64,000 nt of DNA from Mailhella sp. (GCA_017408905.1 JAFQTU010000030.1:1-64000); one strand, 5' to 3'; counted from the stretch's first letter, positions 7,477 to 16,908 are shown. The notes: generated by a model from the sequence alone, not told the origin. Translations and numbers: made by a program.

Positions 7477-10400
7477 GCTTCCCCCCTGCCCTTTTTGACA
7501 AGTTTTTCCGAAATGCGCATGACCAGCACGTAGAAATACGGCACGAGCAGAGGCGCGAACAAGGTTGCCGCCAGCATGCCGCAGACCACGCTCACCCCGA
7601 TGGAAACGCGGCTTGCCGCTCCGGCCCCGGAACTGAATACCAGCGGCAGACAGCCCAGGATGAAGGCGATGGACGTCATGATGATGGGGCGGAAGCGCAG
7701 GCGCGCGGCTTCGGAAGCGGCCTCTTCCAGCCCCATGCCCTGCGCGCGAAGCTCCACCGCGAACTCCACGATGAGGATGGCGTTCTTGCAGGCCAGACCA
7801 AGCAGGGTGATGATAGCCACCTGCGTGTAGATGTCGTTGGAAAGCCCCACGAGCCAGTTGCCGAGAATGGCCCCGAACACCGCGAAGGGCACGGCGCTGA
7901 GCACGGCAAGCGGCAGGCTCCAGCGCTCGTACTGCGCCGCAAGGATGAGGAATATCATCAGAAGGCTGAGACCGAACACGCCGAAGTCCGTACCGCCGGT
8001 CTCCACTTCCTGATAGGTCGTGCCCGACCAGGCATAGCTGTAGCCCGGCGGGAGCTGTTCCGCCACGCGCACCAGAGCGCCGATGGCCTGCCCCGAACTC
8101 ATGCCCTGAGCCGGACTGCCCGTTATCTTGGCGGACATGAGGCCGTTGAAATGCGTGATCATGGCCGGGCCGCCGCGCACCTCCACCGAAACCAGCGAGG
8201 AAAGCGGTATCTGCTCCCCGGAAGCCGATGTCGCGTAAAGCAAGCGCATACTGTCCGGCAGGCTGCGCCATTCCTGATCCGCCTGCATCATGACCTTGAA
8301 GGTGCGGCCCATCATGTTGAAGTCGTTGATATAGGTAGCGCCCAGCGTAGCCCCGAGTGTTTGGAACACCTGCGCTTCGTCCACCCCCAGCATCATGGCC
8401 TTCTCTTTGTCCAGCGTGACGAAAAGGCGAGGCGAGGCTACATTGAAGGAAGAGCTCACCCGGGCCAGCTCGGGCTGTTTCGCGGCTTCGGCGGCAAAGC
8501 GCGAGGCCACGGCCGCCAGCTCCGCCGGGCTGCCCGAGGTGGTGACGATCTGCATCTCGAAGCCGCCGGTATTGCTCATACCCATGATGGGCGGCGGATT
8601 GAACGGAAGCACCGTTCCCCTGCTCTCGCGCAGGCCAAGGCCGTAGATATGCTTCAAGGTCTCTTCCAGCCCGAGGCCTGCCTTCTCGCGCACGTCCCAG
8701 GGCTTGAGCTTAACGAACAGCGTTCCTGCGCTGGTATCGAGGGTACTGTTGATGAGGTCGTAGCCGGAAAGGCTGAGTACGTGCTCCACCGAGGGCAGGC
8801 GGCGAATGTTCTCGCTCACCGAACTGACCACGCCCCTTGTCTGCGGGAGCGCCGAACCTTCCGGGAGGGCGATGGTGCACATCACCGAACCCTGATCCTC
8901 TTCCGGGACGAGCGTTGTGGGCACACGCTCGAAAAGCAGGAACGTTCCGGCACTGAGCAGAAGCAGGACGCCCACGGAAGCCAGCCCCCGGCGCAGGAAC
9001 ACGTGCACTGCCGCCATGAAGCCGCCGGTGGCCTTTTCGAAGGCGCTGTTGAACCAGCGGAACGGGCGAGCAGGCTCGGTATGTTCCGCCCGGAGCAGAA
9101 GGCGGCACAGGGCCGGGGTAAGGGTGAGGGCCACCACGCCGGATATCACCACGGCAATGGCGATGGTCACGGCGAACTGCCGGTACATAACGCCCGCAAG
9201 CCCGCCGAGGAAGCCCACGGGGATGAACACCGAACACAGGACGAGCACGATGGCGATGACGGCATAGGTCACTTCGTTCATGGCCAGAGTCACCGCCCCG
9301 GAGACCGATATCTCCTGCGTCCTGAGCACGCGCTCCACGTTCTCCAGCACCACGATGGCATCGTCCACCACCATGCCTATGGCAAGCACCAGCGCGAACA
9401 GGGTCAGCGTATTGATGGAGAAATCCAGAAGCCAGACCCCGGCGAACGTGCCCACGAGCGAAATCGGGACGGCGATGCAGGGGATGAGCGTGGCCCGCCA
9501 GTCCTGAAGGAAGAGATAGACCACGGCAAAGACCAGCAGCATGGCCTCGAAAAGCGTGCGTATCACCTCTTCCACGGAAAGGCGCACGAAGACCGTGGTA
9601 TCGTAGGGAACAAGGTAGCCTATGCCCGCAGGAAAGAGCGCGGACTGCTTCTCCATGTATTCGGCCACGCGTTCCGCCGTGTCGAGGGCGTTGCTCCCCG
9701 GGGCAAGGAAGACGGCCAGCGGGATAGCGGTAGCGCCGTCGATGGCGCAGGAGAAATCGTAGCTTTCCGCCCCAAGTTCCACGCGCCCTATGTCGCGCAG
9801 GCGCAGGACGCCTTCCCCCGGGGCGGCGCGCAGTATGATATCGCCGAACTCTTCAGCCGTGACGAGCCTGCCCTGCGTTTCCATCTGCCATGTCAGCGTG
9901 GTGGTGTCCGGCCCGGGCTGGGAACCGATACTGCCCAGCGAATACTGCGCGTTCTGCGATTCCACGGCGCGGGCCACATCGGCCGTGCTCACGCCGAGCT
10001 GGGCCATGCGCAGAGGGTCCAGCCAGATGCGCATGGCGTACTTGCGCGCGCCGAGTATCTGCGCCTGCCCCACGCCGGGCACGCGCTTGAGCCCGTCCAG
10101 CAGGTTCACCAGAGCGTAGTTGCTGAGGAAGGTGGCATCGTAGCGCCCCTCTTTCGAATACAGGGCCACAATCTCCAGAATGGCGGGGGAAAAGGTGTCC
10201 ACCGTAACGCCGTACTGCCGCACTATCTCGGGCAGCATGGGTTCGGCGGCCTGCACGCGGTTGTTCACGTTGACCTGTGCGATGTCGGGATCAGTCCCCA
10301 CGGCAAAGGTCACGGATATCTGGAGCGAACCGCTGGAGGAACTGACCGAACTCATGTAGATCATGCCGTCCACGCCGTTTATCTGCTCTTCGATGGGCGT

Positions 10401-10625
10401 GGCCACGGTCTGCGCTATGGTCTCGGGGCTGGCCCCGGGGTACTGGGCGCTCACCGTGATGGTAGGCGGGATGAGGTCAGGGTATTGCGCCACAGGCAGT
10501 TCCCGGATGGAAAGCAGGCCTGCCAGCACGATGAAAATGGACAGCACCATGGACAGAACGGGGCGGCGCAGGAAAAAGTTGGGCCTGAGTTCCTGAGGCG
10601 GGGAAGACGCGGTACGCTCAGTCAT
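7473..10625 (-). CDS. RND efflux pump inner-membrane transporter (HAE1 family)
   Basis: A 1050-aa protein of normal AcrB/MexB length with 12 transmembrane segments and two large periplasmic loops. It begins with FFLRRPVLSMVLSIFIVLAG, the conserved first helix, then RELPVAQYP. The proton-relay pair is present in GMVVDDAIVVLENVERV and the second-half signature in LLGLACKNAILIVEFA. It exports hydrophobic compounds using the proton gradient, with the MFP and OMF proteins of the same operon. I chose ATG at 10625, which overlaps the end of the MFP gene; a longer in-frame start would add an arginine-rich, non-conserved leader. No regulator gene is adjacent. Confidence 0.95.
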   Translation of the reverse strand: MTERTASSPPQELRPNFFLRRPVLSMVLSIFIVLAGLLSIRELPVAQYPDLIPPTITVSAQYPGASPETIAQTVATPIEEQINGVDGMIYMSSVSSSSGSLQISVTFAVGTDPDIAQVNVNNRVQAAEPMLPEIVRQYGVTVDTFSPAILEIVALYSKEGRYDATFLSNYALVNLLDGLKRVPGVGQAQILGARKYAMRIWLDPLRMAQLGVSTADVARAVESQNAQYSLGSIGSQPGPDTTTLTWQMETQGRLVTAEEFGDIILRAAPGEGVLRLRDIGRVELGAESYDFSCAIDGATAIPLAVFLAPGSNALDTAERVAEYMEKQSALFPAGIGYLVPYDTTVFVRLSVEEVIRTLFEAMLLVFAVVYLFLQDWRATLIPCIAVPISLVGTFAGVWLLDFSINTLTLFALVLAIGMVVDDAIVVLENVERVLRTQEISVSGAVTLAMNEVTYAVIAIVLVLCSVFIPVGFLGGLAGVMYRQFAVTIAIAVVISGVVALTLTPALCRLLLRAEHTEPARPFRWFNSAFEKATGGFMAAVHVFLRRGLASVGVLLLLSAGTFLLFERVPTTLVPEEDQGSVMCTIALPEGSALPQTRGVVSSVSENIRRLPSVEHVLSLSGYDLINSTLDTSAGTLFVKLKPWDVREKAGLGLEETLKHIYGLGLRESRGTVLPFNPPPIMGMSNTGGFEMQIVTTSGSPAELAAVASRFAAEAAKQPELARVSSSFNVASPRLFVTLDKEKAMMLGVDEAQVFQTLGATLGATYINDFNMMGRTFKVMMQADQEWRSLPDSMRLLYATSASGEQIPLSSLVSVEVRGGPAMITHFNGLMSAKITGSPAQGMSSGQAIGALVRVAEQLPPGYSYAWSGTTYQEVETGGTDFGVFGLSLLMIFLILAAQYERWSLPLAVLSAVPFAVFGAILGNWLVGLSNDIYTQVAIITLLGLACKNAILIVEFAVELRAQGMGLEEAASEAARLRFRPIIMTSIAFILGCLPLVFSSGAGAASRVSIGVSVVCGMLAATLFAPLLVPYFYVLVMRISEKLVKKGRGEA

Positions 10626-11886
10626 GCGGCGTCTCCTTCTGCGCTGGCGTGCCCGCTTCGCCCTGCTTCGGGAAGACAGGGGCCGGGGCGTCGTCCACCG
10701 CGCCTCGGGCATCCGGGATGCGGGACGAGCCCGGCGCTTCCAAAGCCCCGGTCACGCTGGCCGGGCCTTTTTCCGCCGGTACGGCAGGCGTAACCTTCTG
10801 CCCGGGCTTCACCTTATCCTGCCCCTGCACTATCACCCGCTGGCCCTCCTCAAGGCCGCCTTCTACAAGGAATTCCGCACCGAAGGCCGGACCGAGGCGC
10901 ACGCTTTTCTGCACGGCCCTGTCTTCACTGTCCAGCACATAGACGGCAGGGCCGCGCTCGGCCTGCATGACGGCCTCCTGCGGGAGCATGACGGCCTTGA
11001 GCAGGCAGGCCCCGCCTACGCGGACAGCCGCGAACTGCCCGGGCAGGAGACGCCCCTGCGGGTTGGGGAAGCGAGCCTTGGCCCGCACCGCACTGGTTGC
11101 GGCGTCCACCTGCGTATCGAGAAAGAAAACCTCGCCGGGAAGGGCATATTCCCCGCCATCCAGAACGCGCAGGTGAGCCTGCGAGCCACGTCCGTAACTG
11201 CGCGCCCTGCCCTCGGCCTCCATGTCGCGCATGGCGGCGAGCTCCGCGCCGGGAACAGCGAAGAGCACGTCCATAGGGTCGCTCTGATGGATGAACGTGA
11301 GCACGCTCTCGGGGCCGACAAGACTGCCGAGCGTCGTCACCTCGCGGCTGGTCCAGCCCGAAAGGGGCGCGTCCACCGTGGTATAGCCGAGGCGTATGCT
11401 GGCTTCCTCCACGGCGGCGCGGGCGGATTCCGCTTCGGCACGGGCGCTGAGGAAGGCCGCCCGGGCATTGTCGCGCTCCTGCTGGCTCACGGCGTTGCTC
11501 TTGTACAGCTTCTGCACGCGGGCGTTCTCGCGCCGGGCGTTCTCAAGGCGGCTCTTGGCCGAGGCAAGCTGACCCTGAGCCTGTTCCAGCGCGGCCTTGA
11601 ACGGGGCGGCGTCCAGCCTGAACAGGGGCGCGCCCTGCTCCACCCTCGCCCCTTCCTCGAAAAGGCGCTCCTGAAGTATGCCCGTCACCTGCGGCTTCAC
11701 CGCCGCAGAACGACTGCCCGCCGTCTGCCCCATGAACACGGAATACAGCGGCACGTCCGCCCTTTTCAGCTCCAGTACGGAAACCAGAGGCGGAGGCAGC
11801 GGCCCCTGAGCGCTCTTCTTCTCCCCTTCGCAGGCGGCAAGGCACAGCATAAGCCCCGCCGCACAGCCCATCGCCCAAAACCTCAT
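10618..11886 (-). CDS. RND efflux periplasmic adaptor lipoprotein (MFP family)
   Basis: A 422-aa membrane-fusion protein. Signal peptide ends in lipobox LAAC (about residue 18), then a biotinyl-lipoyl-like half, an alpha-helical hairpin with repeated ENAR and ESARA stretches, and beta-barrel segments. It bridges the RND pump and the outer-membrane channel. ATG at 11886 was chosen for the strong AAGGAGG site. First gene of the MFP-RND-OMF operon and overlaps the next start. The C-terminal tail is rich in Pro, Ala and Glu and looks disordered. Confidence 0.93.
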   Translation of the reverse strand: MRFWAMGCAAGLMLCLAACEGEKKSAQGPLPPPLVSVLELKRADVPLYSVFMGQTAGSRSAAVKPQVTGILQERLFEEGARVEQGAPLFRLDAAPFKAALEQAQGQLASAKSRLENARRENARVQKLYKSNAVSQQERDNARAAFLSARAEAESARAAVEEASIRLGYTTVDAPLSGWTSREVTTLGSLVGPESVLTFIHQSDPMDVLFAVPGAELAAMRDMEAEGRARSYGRGSQAHLRVLDGGEYALPGEVFFLDTQVDAATSAVRAKARFPNPQGRLLPGQFAAVRVGGACLLKAVMLPQEAVMQAERGPAVYVLDSEDRAVQKSVRLGPAFGAEFLVEGGLEEGQRVIVQGQDKVKPGQKVTPAVPAEKGPASVTGALEAPGSSRIPDARGAVDDAPAPVFPKQGEAGTPAQKETPHD

Positions 11887-11917
11887 GACAACCTCCTTGT
11901 CCTCCGGCCCCAAGTCA

Positions 11918-11945
11918 TTGACAAAACAGCGGGCGGCCGTAAATT
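11918..11945 (+). promoter_or_regulatory. sigma-70-type promoter for the small membrane protein
   Basis: A perfect TTGACA (11918-11923) is followed after 16 nt by TAAATT (11940-11945), about 57 nt upstream of the small ORF. The same stretch is the leader of the divergent efflux operon, so a regulator binding here could affect both. Confidence 0.6.
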
Positions 11946-12001
11946 ATGACGGACACTTCTTTCTTAATACGGTGTGAAAAAAATCGTCCATGAGGTTCTG
12001 T

Positions 12002-12187
12002 ATGAGCAGTTTTATTTTCCGGGGATTCCTTATCGGCAGTTCCTTCGGCGTGTTCGCGGTGCTGGCCGGTTTCATGCGGCCCGCCGAAGGCATCGTCTTC
12101 GGGGCGACTATGGGCCTTCTGGCAGGCCTGACCACGGCCCGACTCCATGAAAAGCGCATGGAAAAACAGAGAAAAGAGCAGAAATAG
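12002..12187 (+). CDS. small membrane protein, unknown function
   Basis: A 61-aa protein with two hydrophobic segments (residues about 3-22 and 28-45) rich in small residues (GxxxG-like spacing), then a charged tail of Lys, Glu, Arg and Gln. A GAGG site precedes ATG at 12002; an in-frame ATG four codons earlier is less well placed. It has its own promoter and terminator and sits alone between two minus-strand operons. I recognise no family. The glycine-zipper-like helices resemble small membrane proteins of unknown role. Confidence 0.65.
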   Translation: MSSFIFRGFLIGSSFGVFAVLAGFMRPAEGIVFGATMGLLAGLTTARLHEKRMEKQRKEQK

Positions 12188-12203
12188 CCGCCCTTCCGGC
12201 ATG

Positions 12204-12232
12204 AAAAAAGCCCGTTCGAAAACGGGCTTTTT
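12204..12232. terminator. bidirectional intrinsic terminator
   Basis: AAAAAAGCCCGTT and AACGGGCTTTTT form a hairpin flanked by A- and T-tracts on both sides. It serves the small plus-strand gene and the convergent minus-strand coaBC operon. Confidence 0.9.
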
Positions 12233-12251
12233 CGTACTCGGCATCAGTTTT

Positions 12252-13043
12252 TCAGCGTTTGGCGCAGAAGCTCAGGATGCGCGCCAGAAAGGCCTGCGCC
12301 TGCCGGAAGGCGGCTTCATCAGCCGCAAGGGCCTGAGGGCGGGGGAGCTGTATGACCAGCCTGCCGTGCACCCGGGCCTGACAGAAGGGCAGGAGCGACT
12401 TCGGCATATCGAGGGCGTCGCGCGTGTCTGACCCGAAGAGCAGGAGCACCCTCGGGTCGAGCAGGGACACGCCGGACCAGAACAGCGAGGCTTCCGCCGA
12501 CACCTCTTCCCCGGCCAGCGCAAAAGGCCAGAACACGTGCGTGCCTGCCGGATGCCGCAGTTCCATGAGCATACGCACGATGACCTTCTTCCGGGCCTCG
12601 TCCGGCGTACCGGCAAGGTCTTCGCCCAGCCCCGCATAGGACCACAGCACCAGAGGGCGCTGGGGCAGGGGCCTCCTGTCCTTCAGGGCCAGCCACGCGG
12701 CAGGCCAGCGTTCAGGCGGCAATGCTCCCGGGGCGGCCAGAAGCGACTGCGGCGAACGGCTCCTTGCCGCCTGAGGGGGGCGGGTGGGCGCTGGGGCCGC
12801 CTTCTTAGGCTCGGCAGGAACAGGGGGAACGGCGGGTGCAGGACTCGGGGCAGGGCGCGCAGGCGCGGCATACCGGGGCGGCGCAGAAGGCCGGAACGCA
12901 GGGGCAGGCGCGCTTGCGGGCACGCTCTGCTCCTTCCTGCCGGAATCGGCACGCAAGGCAAGGACACGCTCCTCGCTTTCCATGAGGAGCACGTTCAGCC
13001 CGGCCTTGATCCAGGGCCGCACGAGGGGCGCGTATCCTTTCAT
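12252..13043 (-). CDS. hypothetical protein downstream of coaBC, Pro/Ala-rich linker
   Basis: A 263-aa protein starting at an ATG with a GAGGAAA site, 7 nt after coaBC, so almost certainly in its operon. Three parts are visible. There is a short N-terminal piece (residues 1-40). Residues about 45-115 form a low-complexity Pro/Ala/Arg linker. The C-terminal domain of about 140 residues contains LVLWSYAGLGEDL, HVFWPFAL and LLLFGSD. The C-terminal piece has alternating hydrophobic strands and could be a Rossmann-like or glycosylase-like fold, but no catalytic motif is clear. The position next to coaBC suggests a conserved neighbour in this lineage; function is unknown. Confidence 0.7.
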   Translation of the reverse strand: MKGYAPLVRPWIKAGLNVLLMESEERVLALRADSGRKEQSVPASAPAPAFRPSAPPRYAAPARPAPSPAPAVPPVPAEPKKAAPAPTRPPQAARSRSPQSLLAAPGALPPERWPAAWLALKDRRPLPQRPLVLWSYAGLGEDLAGTPDEARKKVIVRMLMELRHPAGTHVFWPFALAGEEVSAEASLFWSGVSLLDPRVLLLFGSDTRDALDMPKSLLPFCQARVHGRLVIQLPRPQALAADEAAFRQAQAFLARILSFCAKR

Positions 13044-13050
13044 AGTTTCC

Positions 13051-14277
13051 TCACACGGCAAGCGTGCGGAGCCAGTCGATGATATTCCACGCCACTTCGG
13101 GCTTGGGCATCTCGGGCCAGAGTTCTTCGCGGCCCTGAACGTCGGCCACATAAACGCGGTTGGCGGCGCGCACGAATCCGTCGGCAATGCGGTTGCCCAC
13201 GATCATGTCGGCCCCCTTGTAGGAAAGCTTGTGGCGCACGGCCGCGCCAAGGGCTTCCATGTCAGGCGCACTTTCGGCGGCAAAGCCCACGATGACCTGC
13301 CCTTCACTGCGCTCTTCGGCAAGGGTGCGCAGGATATCGGCATTGGGCAGGAAGTTCAGCGTGAAGCCGTCTTCAGCCCTGTCCTTCTTGAATTTGCCCG
13401 GGCCGTGCGGTTCGGGGCTGAAGTCCGCAACGGCGGCGGTGAACACACCGGCAGAGGCGGAAGGCCACAGCCTGCGGGCCGTTTCCAGCATCTGCCTTGC
13501 GCTGACCACGTTATGCCTGTGGAAGGAGGCGTCGTCCGGAAGCCAGATATCCACAGGGCCGCACACGGCATGGACCTCTGCACCGCGAAGCCATGCGGCC
13601 ACGGCGATGGACGCCCCCATCGAACCGGTGGAGGCATTGGTCCAGAAGCGCACGTCGTCCCACGTTTCGCGGGTAGGCCCGAGAGTGAGCATGACGGTCT
13701 GCCCTTCCATGTCCTGCGGGGTGAGGGCCTTGAGCGCGGCAAGGTAGATCATGCGCAGGTCGGCAAGGCGGCCCCTGCCCTCGTCATGGCAGGCTACCAC
13801 GCCGCTGTCCGGCCCGACGAAAATGAAGCCGCGTTCCTTCAAGGTGGCCACATTGGCCTGCGTAGCCGGGTTGCTCCACATACGCGGGTTCATGGCCGGG
13901 GCCACCACGATGGGCCCGTCAAAACCGAGGGCCTGCGCGGAGAGCATATCGTCCGCCCTGCCCTGCGCCAGCCTGGCGATGATATCCGCCGTGGCCGGAG
14001 CGATGATCATGGCATGGGCGCTCTGCCCGGGCTCGAGATGCTCGAACGGCGCTTCACCGCTGAACATATCGCCGTACACAGGGGACGCGCCAAGGGCTTC
14101 GAAGGTAAGCGCCCCGATGAACTGGCGCGCCGCAGAGGTGAGCGTGGCGCTCAGGGTCAGGCCTGTTTCCTGCCAGCGATGCACGAGCTCCGCCACCTTG
14201 AAGGCGGCAACGGAACCGCACACGCCAAGGTGCAGGCGCTTCCCTTTGAAATGATTGAAACGCAGATGCTTTTCCAT
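13051..14277 (-). CDS. coaBC: bifunctional phosphopantothenoylcysteine decarboxylase / phosphopantothenate-cysteine ligase
   Basis: A 408-aa protein that performs two steps of coenzyme A synthesis: ligation of cysteine to 4'-phosphopantothenate, then decarboxylation. The N-terminal CoaC flavoprotein domain shows LGVCGSVAAFKVAEL, the APAT segment and APAMNPRMW. The CoaB domain begins near residue 200 with LTLGPTRETWDDVRFWTNAS, a variant of GPTREPIDPVR-ITN-SSG, followed by SMGASIA, AAVADF and the lysine-rich GKFKK segment. The catalytic His of CoaC aligns within GEAPFEHLE. Length is normal. It is followed by the hypothetical protein in the same operon. Confidence 0.93.
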   Translation of the reverse strand: MEKHLRFNHFKGKRLHLGVCGSVAAFKVAELVHRWQETGLTLSATLTSAARQFIGALTFEALGASPVYGDMFSGEAPFEHLEPGQSAHAMIIAPATADIIARLAQGRADDMLSAQALGFDGPIVVAPAMNPRMWSNPATQANVATLKERGFIFVGPDSGVVACHDEGRGRLADLRMIYLAALKALTPQDMEGQTVMLTLGPTRETWDDVRFWTNASTGSMGASIAVAAWLRGAEVHAVCGPVDIWLPDDASFHRHNVVSARQMLETARRLWPSASAGVFTAAVADFSPEPHGPGKFKKDRAEDGFTLNFLPNADILRTLAEERSEGQVIVGFAAESAPDMEALGAAVRHKLSYKGADMIVGNRIADGFVRAANRVYVADVQGREELWPEMPKPEVAWNIIDWLRTLAV

Positions 14278-14286
14278 ACGCTGTTC

Positions 14287-14844
14287 CTAGTAGGGAAGGC
14301 TCGTCACCTGACTGGAGGCCGGATCGGCATAGGAAGAAGGCGTGCCGAGGGCCGAGGGCGTGGCCGGAGGAACGGCAGAGGCGGGATTGGCGGCCTCGGG
14401 GATGAGGGTCATGATATCCACGGAGACGTTGTTCACCACCCACACGTCCATGGACGTGTTGATGATTCCGTCGCTGTAGAAGATGACGGCATAATGCGGC
14501 TCCTTCTGATAAAGCTGGATACAGCGCATCCCGTTGCTGGAACCGCGGAGCTGCCAGCCGCTTCTGGCCATGTTCTGCATCATGACATTGCCGAGCGACG
14601 TGACTTCCACACGGCCCCGGAAGGATTCAAGGCCGATCTTCCCGCCGTCATGGCCTACGGTGACGTAGGACTCCTTGGTCAGGGATTCCATAGGCGCAGG
14701 GATGGGGACATCGCGGAACTGCGACACATAGGAATCCGTGAGGCTGGGCTGTTCAAAGGGGTTCTGTATCTCAAAATCGCCGACGGAACAGCCGCTCAGC
14801 ATCAGCGTAGCGGCAAGGGCGGCAAAAAGGGCGCGAACTTTCAT
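14287..14844 (-). CDS. predicted lipoprotein, unknown function
   Basis: A 185-aa protein with a signal peptide and lipobox LSGC at about residue 19, so anchored to a membrane from the periplasmic side. A GGAGG site precedes the ATG. The mature part has an N-terminal Pro/Asn-rich segment, a compact domain of about 110 residues and a Pro/Ala/Ser-rich C-terminal tail that is likely disordered. It lies 74 nt after the DUF2207 gene and 10 nt before coaBC, all on one strand. I recognise no named family. Confidence 0.75.
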   Translation of the reverse strand: MKVRALFAALAATLMLSGCSVGDFEIQNPFEQPSLTDSYVSQFRDVPIPAPMESLTKESYVTVGHDGGKIGLESFRGRVEVTSLGNVMMQNMARSGWQLRGSSNGMRCIQLYQKEPHYAVIFYSDGIINTSMDVWVVNNVSVDIMTLIPEAANPASAVPPATPSALGTPSSYADPASSQVTSLPY

Positions 14845-14918
14845 AGCATACCTCCAAAACGGGCTGGAACAACAGTACGGCAAAACAGCGCGATGTGCAA
14901 ACTGCGGCAGGGCGCAGG

Positions 14919-16850
14919 CTAGCAGCCGCCACCGCCGCCACCGCCGCCGCCACTTCCCGCGCCTCCGCCGCCACCGCCGCCGAAGGAGCTGTGGGAGCTG
15001 GCGGCCTCGCTGGCATGAGAAGCCGCACTGGACGCGGCATGAGCCGCAAAGGCCCGTGCCGCCGCCGGAGACCAGAAGTCGCGGCTGTGCTCCTGCCCGA
15101 GGCTGGCGGCATGGGCTTCCAGCACGGAAGCGAAGCGTGCGCCCCATGCTTCCTCCAGATCGAGGGCCACGGCATAGGGCAGGATCTCCTGATAATGCTC
15201 CAGAGTCTGTTCCGGCGGGTTCATGGCGTTCAGCCTGCCGCTCTCCGCAACACCGATGTACAGGGCGAGCCCCTCTATCTCGTCGAGCAGGGCGCGCGCC
15301 TCCACGCTGGGGGCATCCATGATGAAGGAAAAGCCGAAGGGAACAAGGAGCACTGCGGCCATGAGCGCGACCTGAAGCGGCGTGAACCAGAGGAACACGT
15401 TTTCCGCCGTGGCGTACACCAGAGCGCCGAAGAAACAGCTCAGGAAGCCACCGAAAAAGAGCGCCGTGAAGCAGGCGCGCGCCTTCCTGCCCCTCTTCCA
15501 GTCCGCGCCCACAATCTTGGTGAAACTCCTTGCGAAGAAGGAGCAGAACAGCACGGCCAGCGGAGCAGTCATCATCTCGGGCGGAAGCACGCCGCCCGAA
15601 CTCCAGCCGGCAATGGCCGCAAGGCCGAGGAGCGCCGCCGCCATGCCGAAGAAGGTCCAGACAGAGCCGAAAAGGCCGTTCAGCAGGCCGCCGCGCCCGC
15701 CCTTCCACATTCTGGCGTATTCGCGGCGCAGGCGTACCTGCAGGGACTGGCGCATATCGTTCAGCGTTTCGCCGTGTGCCTTGTCCACGGGCAGGGCCGC
15801 GCCCGCGGGCAGATGCCGCAGAAGGGCGTTTTCTTCCACGTAGGGCGATTCGCCCTCGCCGCGCATCAGGGTGAAGCCCTGTTTGGCACTGCCTTCAACG
15901 CGGCAGTTCCCGCGCCCCGCAAGGGAAAGGAGCGCCGCTCCGAAACAGCGGGGCGATAACAGGGCCTGATTTGCCAGATAGCCCACGGCCGCAGGCGACA
16001 TACGCCCGGGCTTGCCGTCGGCCTGTCCGCGCTTCGTGACGGGGGGATAGAAGCGCGGGATGACGACGCCCTTCTGCGGGTCGCGCCCGAAGAAGTACCA
16101 TGTCACGCAGAAATAGAGGAAGAGGGCCAGCGCCAGAGCGGCAAGGAGAAGCGTGGTCAGGCCCTGCCCTCTGTCGGAAACGCTGACGAAGCCCTTGCCC
16201 CAGCCTGCGGCCACGGTGAGCTGTTCGCCGGGCAGTATGGCGCGCCGGGCCTTGAAGCTCATCACCACGCGGCCGTCCTTCTCGGTCCGCGACAGAGACA
16301 CGCCGGAGCTGTCCTTGCCGCGCAGACGATCCAGCCATGCGGCCTGCCCGTAGAAGGGCGCACCTTCGGGGCAGAGCACCACACAGGAGGCCTTGTCGAT
16401 GGGGGCTTCCCAGCCCGAGCCGGTAACGTTCCACGTCAGCTCGTCGTTAGGCGGGAAGAAGCCTATCTGCCCTGTCATGCGGTAGGTGAGGACGAATTCA
16501 TGCAGGCCGGGCTTGAGGAGAGCGCCCTTGTCGCGCTGGAAGATGCGCACGGAGCCGTTGCGCTTCTCCACGTCGTCGGCGGGGCGGGCCCTGCCGTCCA
16601 GCGTGACGGAGAGCACGTCCATGCGGGCCACGCCGGATTCGCGCCAGCGCGTGACCACGGGGATATCGCGGTAGATGCCGTGGAATTCGCCCTGGCGGGG
16701 GATATCCACGAGCAGTTTCTCCTGCACCACGATGCCGCCGTCGCCGCCGATATCCACCAGAGCCTGAAAATCCCTGATGTGGATGGGGGCGGCTATGGCC
16801 GCCGAGGCCAAGGAGAGGAGCAGAAACAAGGCAAGGAGCAGACGCTTCAT
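14919..16850 (-). CDS. DUF2207-family membrane protein with poly-glycine C-terminus
   Basis: A 643-aa protein with an N-terminal signal peptide, an extracytoplasmic DUF2207 domain (residues about 22-200, including QEKLLVDIPRQGEFHGIYRDIP), a transmembrane helix near 235, the segment VIPRFYPP, a cytoplasmic region and two further membrane helices near 405-450 and 475-500. The C-terminus is almost pure glycine with a few Ser and Ala, ending in a single Cys, as in many DUF2207/YmfK-like proteins ending in GGGGGG. Family function is unknown. An AGGAGG site precedes the ATG. Glycine tails in this family may aid assembly, but that is not established. Confidence 0.85.
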   Translation of the reverse strand: MKRLLLALFLLLSLASAAIAAPIHIRDFQALVDIGGDGGIVVQEKLLVDIPRQGEFHGIYRDIPVVTRWRESGVARMDVLSVTLDGRARPADDVEKRNGSVRIFQRDKGALLKPGLHEFVLTYRMTGQIGFFPPNDELTWNVTGSGWEAPIDKASCVVLCPEGAPFYGQAAWLDRLRGKDSSGVSLSRTEKDGRVVMSFKARRAILPGEQLTVAAGWGKGFVSVSDRGQGLTTLLLAALALALFLYFCVTWYFFGRDPQKGVVIPRFYPPVTKRGQADGKPGRMSPAAVGYLANQALLSPRCFGAALLSLAGRGNCRVEGSAKQGFTLMRGEGESPYVEENALLRHLPAGAALPVDKAHGETLNDMRQSLQVRLRREYARMWKGGRGGLLNGLFGSVWTFFGMAAALLGLAAIAGWSSGGVLPPEMMTAPLAVLFCSFFARSFTKIVGADWKRGRKARACFTALFFGGFLSCFFGALVYATAENVFLWFTPLQVALMAAVLLVPFGFSFIMDAPSVEARALLDEIEGLALYIGVAESGRLNAMNPPEQTLEHYQEILPYAVALDLEEAWGARFASVLEAHAASLGQEHSRDFWSPAAARAFAAHAASSAASHASEAASSHSSFGGGGGGGAGSGGGGGGGGGC

Positions 16851-16872
16851 GACGCCTCCTGAAAAAGATACG

Positions 16873-16908
16873 GAAAAAGGGAGGAACGCCCTGAAGCATT
16901 CCTCCCCT
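16873..16908 (-). terminator. intrinsic terminator after the infA-DUF4911 unit
   Basis: On the minus strand GGGGAGGAA and TTCCTCCC arms enclose a loop of about a dozen bases and are followed by TTTTTCC. It lies between the DUF4911 stop and the DUF2207 start. Confidence 0.8.

Noticed and set aside
11887-12001. Regulator operator between the efflux operon and the small membrane gene
   Set aside because: A GTCATTGAC-like symmetry is present but weak, and no TetR or MarR gene is adjacent, so only the promoter is listed.
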